Source: Desulfocurvibacter africanus subsp. africanus DSM 2603
GTDB taxonomy: Bacteria > Desulfobacterota > Desulfovibrionia > Desulfovibrionales > Desulfovibrionaceae
Direction: 5' to 3'
Length of the DNA: 64,000 bases
Assembly (NCBI RefSeq): GCF_000422545.1
Contig: NZ_AULZ01000001.1
Location: 1-64,000 of the forward strand
The notes beneath the pieces are model-generated. The model did no database searches and was not told the origin of the DNA. It worked only from the letters and a program-made list of their open reading frames with translations. A program made the position numbers and the translations under genes. This document shows, piece by piece, positions 9,247-17,251 of the stretch (its first letter is position 1; each line of letters begins with the position of its first letter).

Positions 9247-10328
9247 GGCTCGCCTCCTTGCGCATCGGCATCGTTACGCCGGTCCTCCCTGCTCGCGAGC
9301 AGGCGCGCCACGGCCACTTCCGCGGGCAAGAGCCCGGCATTGCCGTGAGCATACATCGCATCGGCGTTCACGCAAAGCCGCCCATGCAGAAAAGCGCTCA
9401 CCACTGCTGGATGCACATAGGATGCTCGGGCGACTGCCGGCGTGTTGCCCAGTCTGGCGGCGACCTTGCGCATGGCCGCCGCGACATTGTGCTTGCCGTC
9501 GGTCTGGCTCGCTGGCGGCTCCATGGCCGACAACTCGCGCGCGGCCAATACCGTTGCGCCCCACGTGCGGAAAACTTTGGCTGTGACGCTGGGCCCGCCG
9601 ACCTCGCGCAGGTACTCGTTCACGTCCCGGGAGCCCACCGCATGCACGCCCTGCCCGTCCTCGTAGGCGAAGAGATGCTGACCCGGCAATTCCTGGCAGC
9701 GCCGCACCAGGGCGGCGAGCTTGCGGCTCGCCACGCGCACCTGCCGTTCCCGGCCGCCCTTGGCCGGAAAGCGCAGACACAGCGGAAAGCAGCTCTCGTC
9801 TAGGTGACCGTCGCGCAGGGTCGTCAATCCATACGTCTTGTTTCTCTGCGCGTACTCCGGGTTGCCCACGCGGACCATGGTCTCCTCCATGAGCTTGATC
9901 ACCAGAGCCAGAACCTTGCGTCGCGGCAGGCCAGGCCGAGAAAGATCGCGGTCCACGGCGCGCCGAAGGTCCGGCAAGACGCGGGCAAAGGCTGCCAGTT
10001 CGCGGAACTTGGTGCGGCTGCGCTCCTCGGTCCAGGCGGAATGATACAGGTACTGCTTGCGGCCACGCGCATCACGGCCCGTGGCCTGGATATGCCCCTT
10101 GCGATCCGCGCAAATCCACACGTCGGTCCAGGCAGGTGGGATAGCCAGCAAACGGATGGCCGCTTTTATTTCTTGGTCGGTCACCAGCCTGCCCTCGCTG
10201 TCGAAAAAGGCGAAGCCCTTGCCTTTGCGCACGCGGCGCAAGCCTGGCTCCTGATCCGAAGAGAACCGCAGGACTTCCTTTGCCTCTGGATGGTTGCGCT
10301 CGAGTTCGTAACTGGATTGGGCCATCAT
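9216..10328 (-). CDS. DNA topoisomerase IB
   Basis: Poxvirus-like type IB topoisomerase that relaxes supercoils through a 3'-phosphotyrosine intermediate. Visible features are the N-terminal GLRRVRKGKGFAFFDSEGR segment, GRKQYLYH, the catalytic domain with KTYGLTTLRDGHL and RTWGATVLAA, and the active tyrosine in ARASYVHPAV (Y304). The reading frame stays open upstream into repeat copy C, but that extension encodes repeat sequence and is not conserved. The ATG at 10328 with GAAGG upstream is chosen, giving 370 residues, near the bacterial TopIB norm. It heads an operon with ku and ligD, which suggests a role tied to break repair (inference). Confidence 0.9.
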   Translation of the reverse strand: MMAQSSYELERNHPEAKEVLRFSSDQEPGLRRVRKGKGFAFFDSEGRLVTDQEIKAAIRLLAIPPAWTDVWICADRKGHIQATGRDARGRKQYLYHSAWTEERSRTKFRELAAFARVLPDLRRAVDRDLSRPGLPRRKVLALVIKLMEETMVRVGNPEYAQRNKTYGLTTLRDGHLDESCFPLCLRFPAKGGRERQVRVASRKLAALVRRCQELPGQHLFAYEDGQGVHAVGSRDVNEYLREVGGPSVTAKVFRTWGATVLAARELSAMEPPASQTDGKHNVAAAMRKVAARLGNTPAVARASYVHPAVVSAFLHGRLCVNADAMYAHGNAGLLPAEVAVARLLASREDRRNDADAQGGEPCPMQSGKEP

Positions 10329-10428
10329 GCCTTCGGTCTGCCATCGCCGACGTTTCTCGGCAACGATTTGTGCACGCCGCTGTCTGGCTGCAAGAGCCAA
10401 TTCTTGGCACGGGCATTCTCCAGGCACT

Positions 10429-10558
10429 TTTAGAGCATTTTGCTTTTGAAAATGCTCTAAAAGCCATGCGTCGGCATGGCTTGCCGCCGCGTAGGCGTAG
10501 GCGCAATTCACTTGCGCCGTCAACGCCGGAGCGGGCGTCTTAAAAGCAATCTACTCTA
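10429..10558 (+). repeat. Interspersed hairpin repeat, copy C
   Basis: Full-length copy between the divergent topIB and trxC-like genes, so it may sit in or near both promoters. Flanks show a short inverted match (GGCAC/GTGCC), not a direct repeat. An open frame through this copy joins the topoisomerase frame and could mislead start prediction. The rest of the 359-bp gap 10329-10687 shows no gene. Confidence 0.9.
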
Positions 10559-10687
10559 GGTGCCATGTTGTCACTAGTTGGCATTCGCTTGTCATTTCTA
10601 ACGCTTATTCGTAAGAATGGTCTCTAGTCGCCGGGTCGATCCGACAGGACAGGCCCAAGGCAAACCAGAAGCCTAAGGAGCGTGGTC

Positions 10688-11119
10688 ATGAGCGAGGGAC
10701 TCATCGTGCCCTGCCCCAAGTGCGGCGCCAAGAACAGGATCAACCCAGCGCGCCTGGACGAGGCTGTCTGCGGCAAATGCAAGACGCCCATCATGGACGG
10801 CAAGCCCCTGGCCGTGGATGCGGCGGGGTTCGAAACCCACGTGCTGCAAAGCGCGGTTCCGGTAGTGGTGGATTTCTGGGCGCCCTGGTGCAGCCCGTGC
10901 CGCATGATGGCCCCGGCCTTCGAGCAAGCCGCGGCCGACTTGCGCAGCGTGCGCTTCGTCAAGCTGGACACCCAGGCCGAGCCGGCGCTGGCCTCGCGCA
11001 ACGGGATTCAATCCATCCCGACCATGGCTCTGTTCCGGGGCGGCCGCGAGACAGCCCGCGTAAGCGGAGCCATGAACGCAGTGCAGATCGTGAGTTGGGT
11101 GCGACAGAATCTGAGCTAG
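10688..11119 (+). CDS. trxC: Thioredoxin 2-like protein with N-terminal zinc finger
   Basis: Cytoplasmic thiol-disulfide oxidoreductase of the TrxC type. The first 40 residues hold two CXXC pairs (CPKCGAKNRIN and CGKCKTPI) that bind zinc in Trx2. The thioredoxin fold follows, with the active site WAPWCSPCRMMAP; WCSPC replaces the canonical WCGPC, which may shift the redox potential. SIPTMALFRGG carries the cis-proline. Start: the ATG at 10688 has AAGGAG nine bases upstream; an in-frame GTG at 10682 is too close to it. The length is 143 residues. A flavodoxin gene follows 102 bp downstream on the same strand. Confidence 0.92.
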   Translation: MSEGLIVPCPKCGAKNRINPARLDEAVCGKCKTPIMDGKPLAVDAAGFETHVLQSAVPVVVDFWAPWCSPCRMMAPAFEQAAADLRSVRFVKLDTQAEPALASRNGIQSIPTMALFRGGRETARVSGAMNAVQIVSWVRQNLS

Positions 11120-11221
11120 GCTTCCTGCCCTGCCGGAGCGGGAGACGGACCTGGCGCGTGACGCGTCAGGCGATCATGCTAAATATCTTTTTTCTACATA
11201 CTGTTCATAATGGAGGCAGTC

Positions 11222-11671
11222 ATGGCAAAGGCTCTCATCGTGTTCGGCAGCGAGACAGGCAACACCAAAGCGGGTGCGGACCTGATCGCCCAGGTTCTGG
11301 AAGGCAAAGGCGTGACCGTGGAGATCCAGGACGTGCGCGAAGTGAACGCCGACGTGTTGTCGAGGCCTTATGACCTGGCCATACTGGGCGTATCGACCTG
11401 GGGCGCCATAGACGAAGAGGTCCAGCAGGACTTCGAGTCCTTCTACGACGGCATGGCCGACATCGACCTGCACGGCAGGCGCATGGCTGTCTTCGGCAGC
11501 GGCGACCAGGGTTACGACAAGTTCGCCAAGGCCGTCGATTTCGTGGAGCAGCGCGCCAGGAAACAAGGCGCCGAGGTTGTCACGACGAGCCTCAAGTACC
11601 ACCTGCACCCCAAGGATTCAGCCGAGCGCGTCAAGGCATGGGCCGAGAAGCTGGCCACGAAGCTCCAGTAG
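11222..11671 (+). CDS. Flavodoxin
   Basis: Small FMN electron carrier (149 residues) that can replace ferredoxin under iron limitation. The phosphate loop GSETGNTKAG begins at about residue 9. The isoalloxazine loops hold a tryptophan in STWGAIDEE and a tyrosine in GSGDQGYDKF, as in Desulfovibrio flavodoxins. The ATG at 11222 is preceded by GGAGG at ideal spacing; the in-frame ATG at 11210 overlaps that ribosome site and is rejected. Redox partners are not visible nearby, although the AOR/polyferredoxin pair lies 1 kb downstream. Confidence 0.95.
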   Translation: MAKALIVFGSETGNTKAGADLIAQVLEGKGVTVEIQDVREVNADVLSRPYDLAILGVSTWGAIDEEVQQDFESFYDGMADIDLHGRRMAVFGSGDQGYDKFAKAVDFVEQRARKQGAEVVTTSLKYHLHPKDSAERVKAWAEKLATKLQ

Positions 11672-11790
11672 CTCCAAGATATTTGGGCGGGATCTGCCTT
11701 GCCAAGCCTTTTTCCCTAGCATTCGGCTCGCCATGCCCTGCTGCTTGTGGCAGCATGATTCCTTGCGGCCACAAACCGCGAGGAGGACGC

Positions 11791-12450
11791 ATGCCCGAAG
11801 TGGAACGATACGCACGAGGGGAGCGAGGCGAGTCCAGGAGGACCATACCGGCTGAGTCCGGCGCGGCCGCGGCGTATGCGGTGTTGGTGCGTGAAGCCGC
11901 GCGCTGCACGCGTTGCGATTTGTACAAAGCCGCCACGCGCACCGTGTTCGGCGAGGGTCCGGTCGAGGCCAGGCTCATGCTCGTGGGTGAAATTCCCGGC
12001 GACATGGAAGACCGCAGGGGCAGGCCCTTTGTCGGGCCTGCGGGGAGACTCTTGGACAGGGCGCTGGAAGAGGCCGGAGTGGACCGCTCCACGGTTTACC
12101 TGACCAACGCCGTAAAGCACTTCAAGTTCGAGCTTACGGGCCGGCGGCGACAGCACCGAGCGCCCAGCGTTTCCGAGATCAACGCCTGCCACTACTGGCT
12201 GGATCGGGAGCTGGCTTTGGTCAAGCCGCGCACGGTCGTGGCCCTTGGCGGCACAGCCGCGCGGGCCGTGTTCGGCAAGCCCGTGCGCGTGCTGCAGGTC
12301 AGGGGCAAGTTCGTAGATCTGGAACCCGGCCGGCAAGCCATGGTCACCATCCACCCTTCGGCCATCCTGCGCATGCCCGAGGAAAGCATGCGCCACCAGG
12401 CCTTCGAGACCTTTGTGTCCGAACTGCGCCTGCTACGGAATCATGGCTGA
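11791..12450 (+). CDS. UdgX-like uracil-DNA glycosylase
   Basis: Uracil-DNA glycosylase superfamily member resembling UdgX, the type that forms a covalent bond with the abasic site after removing uracil. Motif A reads GEIPGDMED (66-74) and is followed by RPFVGPAGRLLDRAL. TNAVKHFKFE leads into a basic loop RRRQHRAPS with H122, equivalent to the covalent histidine of the UdgX R-loop. The distal motif is HPSAILR (H188). Cysteines C39, C42 and C133 fit iron-sulfur ligands; a fourth cysteine is not seen. The start at 11791 has GAGGAGG eight bases upstream and gives 219 residues. Assignment to UdgX rather than ordinary family 4/5 UDG rests on the GDMED motif and the histidine loop. Confidence 0.82.
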   Translation: MPEVERYARGERGESRRTIPAESGAAAAYAVLVREAARCTRCDLYKAATRTVFGEGPVEARLMLVGEIPGDMEDRRGRPFVGPAGRLLDRALEEAGVDRSTVYLTNAVKHFKFELTGRRRQHRAPSVSEINACHYWLDRELALVKPRTVVALGGTAARAVFGKPVRVLQVRGKFVDLEPGRQAMVTIHPSAILRMPEESMRHQAFETFVSELRLLRNHG

Positions 12451-12595
12451 CCTGCTTTGCGTGGATGTGGCCCTGTCTCTAGGATCGTATTCACGCACAA
12501 TTAAGGGTCCGAAATACTCACAGGGCGATGGCCAGCGCGTAAGGCCGGGCGCGGCCCAAACCTCCACCAGCACATCTCCCGACCTGCTCCGCGCC

Positions 12596-12634
12596 AAGCC
12601 ACGCCGCCCCGGCATGGCGGGCTTTTCTTTTCTC
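12596..12634 (+). terminator. Rho-independent terminator after the UdgX-like gene
   Basis: AAGCCaCGCC pairs with GGCGGGCTT (one bulged A) and is followed by TTCTTTTCT. It lies 146 bp after the glycosylase stop and separates it from the AOR operon. No gene is seen in 12451-12746. Confidence 0.6.
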
Positions 12635-12746
12635 CACAATTGGCTATCCTGAACGTTGAACCTTTCCGGCCACTCTATAGATGAAACGGGCAAGCCGCCC
12701 GCCAGCCGGACAGACGTTTACCGACAATCACTCCTCAAGGAGACGC

Positions 12747-13202
12747 ATGATGAAAGTTCTCCGAGCCAGCCGCATGGACCGCTGCATCGGTTGCCATTCC
12801 TGTTCCCTGGCTTGCGCGCGCATGGTGCACAAGCAGCTCTCGTGGAACAAGGCCGGCATCCGCATCAAATCCTCGGGCGGCATCACCACCGGCTTCGAGG
12901 CCACGCTCTGTCTTGCCTGCGATCCGGCTCCCTGTGTCCTGGCCTGCCCCACGGGCGCCTTTTCCCAGCGCCGTGGAGGCGGCGTGGTGGTCAAGCGCGA
13001 ACTGTGCATCCAGTGCGGCAAGTGCGCCGAGGCCTGTCCCGTGGATGCCGTGTACCTGGACGCCGGCGGCAACCCCTTCGTGTGCATCCACTGCGGCCGG
13101 TGCGTGCCCTTCTGTCCGCATACCTGCCTGGAGATGCAGGATGCGCCGCACGCGCACACGTCCCAAAAGATGGTCGGGGAGGTAACCGAAGATGCCGGCT
13201 AA
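12747..13202 (+). CDS. Polyferredoxin electron-transfer partner of AOR
   Basis: Iron-sulfur protein of 151 residues with four cysteine clusters, each fitting a [4Fe-4S] centre: CIGCHSCSLAC, CLACDPAPCVLAC, CIQCGKCAEAC and CIHCGRCVPFC. No signal peptide is seen, so it is cytoplasmic. The start is the ATG at 12747 (or 12750, ATGATG) with AAGGAG upstream; the open frame before it is not needed. It overlaps the AOR gene by 11 bp, so the two are co-translated and probably form a complex in which this subunit takes electrons from the tungsten enzyme. The order resembles the E. coli YdhY-YdhV arrangement. Confidence 0.9.
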   Translation: MMKVLRASRMDRCIGCHSCSLACARMVHKQLSWNKAGIRIKSSGGITTGFEATLCLACDPAPCVLACPTGAFSQRRGGGVVVKRELCIQCGKCAEACPVDAVYLDAGGNPFVCIHCGRCVPFCPHTCLEMQDAPHAHTSQKMVGEVTEDAG

Positions 13203-14937
13203 CAAGACCTATCGCGTAGTCATCATGCACCTGGACAAGGGCTACGCCGAGCCCGTGTCCTTCGGTGACACCAAGGAACTTCTCGGCGGCAGCCATCTGG
13301 CCGCCGCGCTCTATGACAAGTACGGCCTGCCGAACGAGCACTGGGACCACCCGGACCAGCCGCTCATCTTCGCCATCGGCCCGCTGGTGGGCTACTTTCC
13401 GCTCATGAGCAAGGTGGTCTGCGCCTTCAAGTCGCCCTACAACGATCAGTACAGCGAGTCGCACGCCGGAGGCCGCCTGGCCCTGGCCATGCGCTTCGCC
13501 AATGCCGACGCCATCTTGTTCCGCGGCCGGGCCAAAACCCTGTCCGCGGCGGTCATCGGCGCGCGGCGACTGGGCCTGGTGGACGTGCACTACCTCAAGG
13601 GCATGGACGTCTTCTCGACCGGCCGCAGCCTGCGCAAGACCATCGAGGGCTTCTCGGGCCACCGCTCGCTCATGCGCATCGGCCCGGCCGGCGAGAACCT
13701 CTCGGCCTACGCGTGCATCAACGTGGACACCTACCGCCACTTCGGCCGCATGGGCAGCGGCACGGTCATGGGCGTGAAGAACCTCAAGGCGGTCATGGTC
13801 CAGGGCGACGAGTCCATCCCCCTGCCCGAGGGCAAGCCATACCAGACCCTGTTCCGCGACATCTACAAGCAGATGACCGCTACGCACATGATGAGCAAGT
13901 ACTTTGATCTGGGCACGCCCCAGAACCTTATACCGCTCAACGAACTCAAGTCGCTGCCGTGGCGCAACTTGCAGGCCACGCACGATTCCGGCGTGGAGGG
14001 CATCTCCGGAGAACGCTTTGCCAAGGATCTGCTGTTGCGCAACACGGCCTGCTCGGGCTGTCCCGTGGGCTGCATCCACATCGGCATGCTGCGCGAGATG
14101 TTCTCGGACGAGCACCGCTTCAAGTACCACCAGGTAGCCTATGACTACGAGCCCATCTTCTCCGTGGGCTCCATGATCGGCGTGACCGACGCAAGCGGCG
14201 TGCTGTCCATCATGGACGAGGTGGAAAAGGTCGGCGTGGACGTCATGAGCGCGGGCGTGGCCCTGGCCTGGGCCACAGAGGCCTTCCAGAAAGGTATCAT
14301 CACCGAGGAGCAGACGCTCACGCCCTTGGAGTTCGGCTATGTGGAAGGCTACAAGAAAGCCGTCGCCCACCTGGGCTACGCGCCCAACGAGTTCTACATG
14401 CGCCTGGCCAACGGCGCGCTAAAGGCTGCCGCGCACTACGGCGGCGAGGATTTCGCCTGCGTGCTGGGCCAGGAAATGGCCGGCTACGCCACGGGCGAGG
14501 TCTTCTTCGCCCAGCAGGCCATGAGTTTCCGCCACTCGCACCTGGACGCCGGCGGCTACTCCTACGACCAGACTCACAACGAGCAGGACGCGGACAAGGC
14601 CATCGACTACCTGATCAAGGACGAGCAGGGCCGTTGCGTGCTGACGAGCATGGTGGCCTGCCTGTTCTCGCGCGGGGTGTACAAGAACGACGTGCTATCC
14701 AAGTGCCTGGACTCCATCGGTTACCCGGAGCTAGCCGGCAAGCTCGACACCATCGGCGCGGACATCCAGAAACTACGCTGGCAGATCCGTTTCAAGACCG
14801 GCTATGATCCGGTGCAGACGAAGATTCCCAAACGTTTCCTGGAGATTGAGACCTGGAAGGGCAAGATCGATCCGCAGTACCTGGACACGCTGAAGCACAG
14901 GTACGGGCAGGCGCTGATGGAGATTGGACGAAGCTAG
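13192..14937 (+). CDS. Aldehyde:ferredoxin oxidoreductase (tungsten enzyme family)
   Basis: Oxidises aldehydes to acids, or runs in reverse, with low-potential electrons; cofactor is a tungsto-bispterin plus one [4Fe-4S] cluster. The 581-residue protein carries the N-terminal GGSHLAAAL pterin region, the cluster motif CSGCPVGC (C287, C290, C294) and the distal cluster cysteine C490 in VACLFSRG. Substrate cannot be told from sequence. A strong GGAGGTAACC site precedes the ATG. Odd feature: the stop codon TAG is the first three bases of repeat copy D, so the present C-terminus was set by the element. A strong terminator follows that element. The polyferredoxin gene upstream is its probable electron acceptor. 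Confidence 0.93.
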   Translation: MPANKTYRVVIMHLDKGYAEPVSFGDTKELLGGSHLAAALYDKYGLPNEHWDHPDQPLIFAIGPLVGYFPLMSKVVCAFKSPYNDQYSESHAGGRLALAMRFANADAILFRGRAKTLSAAVIGARRLGLVDVHYLKGMDVFSTGRSLRKTIEGFSGHRSLMRIGPAGENLSAYACINVDTYRHFGRMGSGTVMGVKNLKAVMVQGDESIPLPEGKPYQTLFRDIYKQMTATHMMSKYFDLGTPQNLIPLNELKSLPWRNLQATHDSGVEGISGERFAKDLLLRNTACSGCPVGCIHIGMLREMFSDEHRFKYHQVAYDYEPIFSVGSMIGVTDASGVLSIMDEVEKVGVDVMSAGVALAWATEAFQKGIITEEQTLTPLEFGYVEGYKKAVAHLGYAPNEFYMRLANGALKAAAHYGGEDFACVLGQEMAGYATGEVFFAQQAMSFRHSHLDAGGYSYDQTHNEQDADKAIDYLIKDEQGRCVLTSMVACLFSRGVYKNDVLSKCLDSIGYPELAGKLDTIGADIQKLRWQIRFKTGYDPVQTKIPKRFLEIETWKGKIDPQYLDTLKHRYGQALMEIGRS

Positions 14938-15063
14938 AGCATTTTGCTCTTGAAAATGCTCTGCAAGCCAAGCGTCGGCATGGCTTGCCGCTAGCTTCGG
15001 CGTAGGCGCAATTCACTTGCGCCGTCAACGCCGGAGCGGGCGTCTTAATAGCGATCTGCTCTA
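14935..15063 (+). repeat. Interspersed hairpin repeat, copy D, with 7-bp flanking direct repeat
   Basis: Full-length copy. The bases ACGAAGC occur immediately left (14928-14934) and immediately right (15064-15070), as expected of a target-site duplication. The element then runs exactly from TAGAGCA to TGCTCTA. Its first three bases are the AOR stop codon. It separates the AOR coding end from the terminator at 15082. The middle is altered (gctagcttcggcgtagg) relative to other copies. Confidence 0.92.
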
Positions 15064-15081
15064 ACGAAGCATTAGAAATGG

Positions 15082-15126
15082 AAGCAGGCCGCGACCCCGT
15101 CGAGGGTGGCGGCCTGCTTTATTTTT
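15082..15126 (+). terminator. Rho-independent terminator of the polyferredoxin-AOR operon
   Basis: Perfect 11-bp stem AAGCAGGCCGC / GCGGCCTGCTT with a 16-nt loop, then TATTTTTC. It lies downstream of repeat copy D. Confidence 0.85.
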
Positions 15127-15214
15127 CGCCCGGTCAAAAACGGGGATTCTCGCATGGACTTCGCGCTCAACGCATCGAGCGCTCTCGTCGGACGGGAAGT
15201 TGCGTGGTAGTCGT

Positions 15215-15637
15215 TCAGGACGTCTTTGCAGCCTGCTTGTTGCCCTTGCTGCCCCTGCGCTCCCATAGCTTCATGTCCTTCATTGTCTTGCGGCGTTCGC
15301 GTACCAGCCTTTTACAGGCCAGAGCAGTACCCTTGGGCAAACCCCACTTGGCAAGATAGCTTTCTTTATCCAGACCGTGCTCGGCAAGGTGTTTGTTGGT
15401 AATGACCTTGAACGACTTGCCGCATTCAAGACAAATAACCGTGCCTTCACGAATGGATTTTTTTGTGTCGCACGCCGGCTCTTGCTGCTGAGTAGTGCCA
15501 TTGCCCGCAACCTCGGCAACACCGCCAAGGCTGGAAGCAAGCTTCTTGACCATGGAAACGATTTCTTCCTCGGTCATCTGCCTAACGCTAGCCTGCGCCT
15601 TTACAATCTCCAACACTTGCTTGATCATGTCATCCAT
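15215..15637 (-). CDS. MucR/Ros-family zinc-finger transcriptional regulator
   Basis: DNA-binding regulator of the MucR/Ros family, 140 residues. The zinc finger is CLECGKSFKVITNKHLAEHGL (C-x2-C and the H-x4-H pair). LDKESYLAKWGLPKGTALACK is the typical MucR tail, and a lysine/arginine-rich C-terminus follows. The N-terminus (IKQVLEIVKAQASVRQMTEEEI) looks like the helical oligomerisation region. The ATG at 15637 follows AAGGGGGG. A sigma70-like promoter lies just upstream. Its targets are unknown; the next gene on its own strand is ordinary metabolism. Base composition here is lower in GC than in neighbours, which may mean transfer (inference). Confidence 0.9.
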   Translation of the reverse strand: MDDMIKQVLEIVKAQASVRQMTEEEIVSMVKKLASSLGGVAEVAGNGTTQQQEPACDTKKSIREGTVICLECGKSFKVITNKHLAEHGLDKESYLAKWGLPKGTALACKRLVRERRKTMKDMKLWERRGSKGNKQAAKTS

Positions 15638-15663
15638 GTAATCCCCCCTTGGTAATCTGTTCT

Positions 15664-15691
15664 TTCATATCAATCTTAATAAGCATGTCAA
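15664..15691 (-). promoter_or_regulatory. Sigma70-like promoter of mucR
   Basis: On the minus strand TTGACA (15691-15686), a 16-nt spacer and TATGAA (15669-15664), 27 bases before the mucR start. No experimental support. The remaining AT-richer gap up to 15995 shows no gene and no clear terminator. Confidence 0.5.
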
Positions 15692-15995
15692 CATGAATCT
15701 GCTTGTTAACTAAGTACATGACAAAAGAGAGATGATCAACTTGCCGGCATCGATTTATCTGTAGCCCTCACAATGACCTTGTTAAACATACATGGGAATG
15801 CCGGATGATATGCCTCTTTGGGGGACTCGGCTAATGGAATCCAGAGATATGTCGATCAAGAAAACCTTGCCTAGCATAGAAAAGAGGGACAGGCTGCGAT
15901 GTGGCTTAAGTAGTCGGGAATGACTGGCGGGAATTCATCGCATCGAATCCGTCCCTGTCGCCCGCTAACTAACTGAACCCAGCCATGAGGGCACA

Positions 15996-16229
15996 CTACT
16001 CCAGTATATCGAGCACCACCCGCTGCTTGCCCTTGCCCGCGACCGCGGCAAGTATATCACGCAACGCCAGGACTGTTCTTCCGCTTTTGCCGATTACCTT
16101 GCCTACATCTTCCTTGGCTACTTTGACTTCCAGGATAATTACATTCTCACCGACCACTTCAGTGACTTGCACCATTTCAGGGTAATCCACGAGAGCTTTA
16201 ACCAGATACGTTATCAGTTCCTTCGGCAT
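15996..16229 (-). CDS. KH-domain RNA-binding protein, KhpA-like
   Basis: Small single KH-domain protein of 77 residues: MPKELITYLVKALVDYPEMV, then a beta-strand segment and the RNA-binding GKSG loop in DVGKVIGKSGRTVLALRDIL. KhpA normally sits between rpsP and rimM; here it stands alone beside mucR, so this is probably a second, specialised copy. The start at 16229 has GGAGAG a few bases upstream; the frame continues to 16313 without homology. As a family, KhpA forms heterodimers with KhpB and binds many RNAs; no khpB is in the window. Confidence 0.85.
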   Translation of the reverse strand: MPKELITYLVKALVDYPEMVQVTEVVGENVIILEVKVAKEDVGKVIGKSGRTVLALRDILAAVAGKGKQRVVLDILE

Positions 16230-16365
16230 GGGACTCTCCACTTTTATCGATTGTGCTTCCGCCGTCTTTGACCTAGAGTGCAGAATATCGCATGAGTTGC
16301 AAATACTCACCAACTAATCATCTAATATGACACTGCCAATGCTGGTCATGCCTCTGGGAGATATA

Positions 16366-16647
16366 ATGCATACTATCTTTTCCGCCCATCTTAAGAGCAA
16401 GTTAGTCTCCTGCACCGTCTACTGGAATCAGTCTCAAGATTGGATACTGATAAATGAAAAAGGGGACGAAGTTGCCTCCCTTTACCATAAGACTCTTGTC
16501 GAGAGGATGACTGAGTCGATGAAACCAGCGGATACAATTCAAAACGCCAAGATTGCGGAGCAGCGGATCAACCGAATTATGTCCAAGCAAGGGAAAAGAG
16601 CCGCCGAAGCGCCTCTGAAGGTTGTTGCATACTTTGCAACCGAGTAG
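16366..16647 (+). CDS. Small protein of unknown function
   Basis: Unrecognised 93-residue protein (MHTIFSAHLKSKL...). The start at 16366 has GGGAG five bases upstream, better than the in-frame ATG at 16327. The sequence is mixed alpha/beta-looking, with a helical, charged C-terminal half (NAKIAEQRINRIMSKQGKRA) and no signal peptide, membrane segment or metal motif. It is divergent from the KhpA-like gene and has lower GC than flanking genes. The coding assignment rests on the ribosome site and length, so confidence is moderate. Confidence 0.5.
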   Translation: MHTIFSAHLKSKLVSCTVYWNQSQDWILINEKGDEVASLYHKTLVERMTESMKPADTIQNAKIAEQRINRIMSKQGKRAAEAPLKVVAYFATE

Positions 16648-16898
16648 CCTCCCGTCACTCACTGCCGACACCGAGCCGATTGCACGTTTCTTCTAGCCGG
16701 TGAAGCGTCGCAATTATAGAACATCGATAGAGTACTCCCACCGATTACGCAGCAAACCCCGATACTAGCAATGCCCGGGGCTGCTGCGGCCTAATGCGCG
16801 GGGCGACAATGCCCTTGCGGAGCGGCGGCTTTCCTCATCATGCTTCGATTTGCCGTTAAATGCCGCCAGTATTCCAACGAAGCGCCCATATGCGACGG

Positions 16899-17165
16899 CT
16901 ACGCTCTGCCCCTCTGTTTGGGCGGGGCTGACACGAGCAGATCCTCGGGTTCGGGCTCTGCCCGCTCGGCGTCGGCCGCGTCCAGGGCATTCATAGCCGA
17001 GAGCATGAAGCTTTCGATGTGCGAATAGGCCAGACTGCCGGACTCGGCGGCCTTGAGAGTCAGCATGAAGGCCAGGGCGTAATTGTCGTCCTTGTCCTGC
17101 AGGCGCGATAGGGCCATCTCTTCGACGTGCTCGGTCGGTTGGGCTCGGCGGGCTTGCGTGGGCAT
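16899..17165 (-). CDS. Small protein of unknown function
   Basis: Unrecognised 88-residue acidic, helix-rich protein. The ATG at 17165 has a strong GAGGAGGAA site eight bases upstream, the main support for a real gene. The middle (DNYALAFMLTLKAAESGSLAYSHIESFMLSAMNALDAAD) looks amphipathic and the tail is Pro/Glu/Arg-rich. No signal peptide or known motif. It lies downstream of the acetyltransferase gene on the same strand, 121 bp away. Confidence 0.55.
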   Translation of the reverse strand: MPTQARRAQPTEHVEEMALSRLQDKDDNYALAFMLTLKAAESGSLAYSHIESFMLSAMNALDAADAERAEPEPEDLLVSAPPKQRGRA

Positions 17166-17251
17166 GCCGGTTCCTCCTCGTCGCTGGTTGTCGATTCCAC
17201 CATGCCTGTATCAGGCAGCGCGAAGGAGGGGCAATCAGGCGGGGGACTACA

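Noticed and set aside
10828-10850. GGTTCGAAACC, resembling a tRNA T-arm
   Set aside because: It lies inside the trxC coding region with no acceptor or anticodon stems around it. No other tRNA-like segment was found.
12656-13219. 187-residue frame overlapping the polyferredoxin
   Set aside because: Out of frame with the four cysteine clusters; composition is that of a shifted frame.
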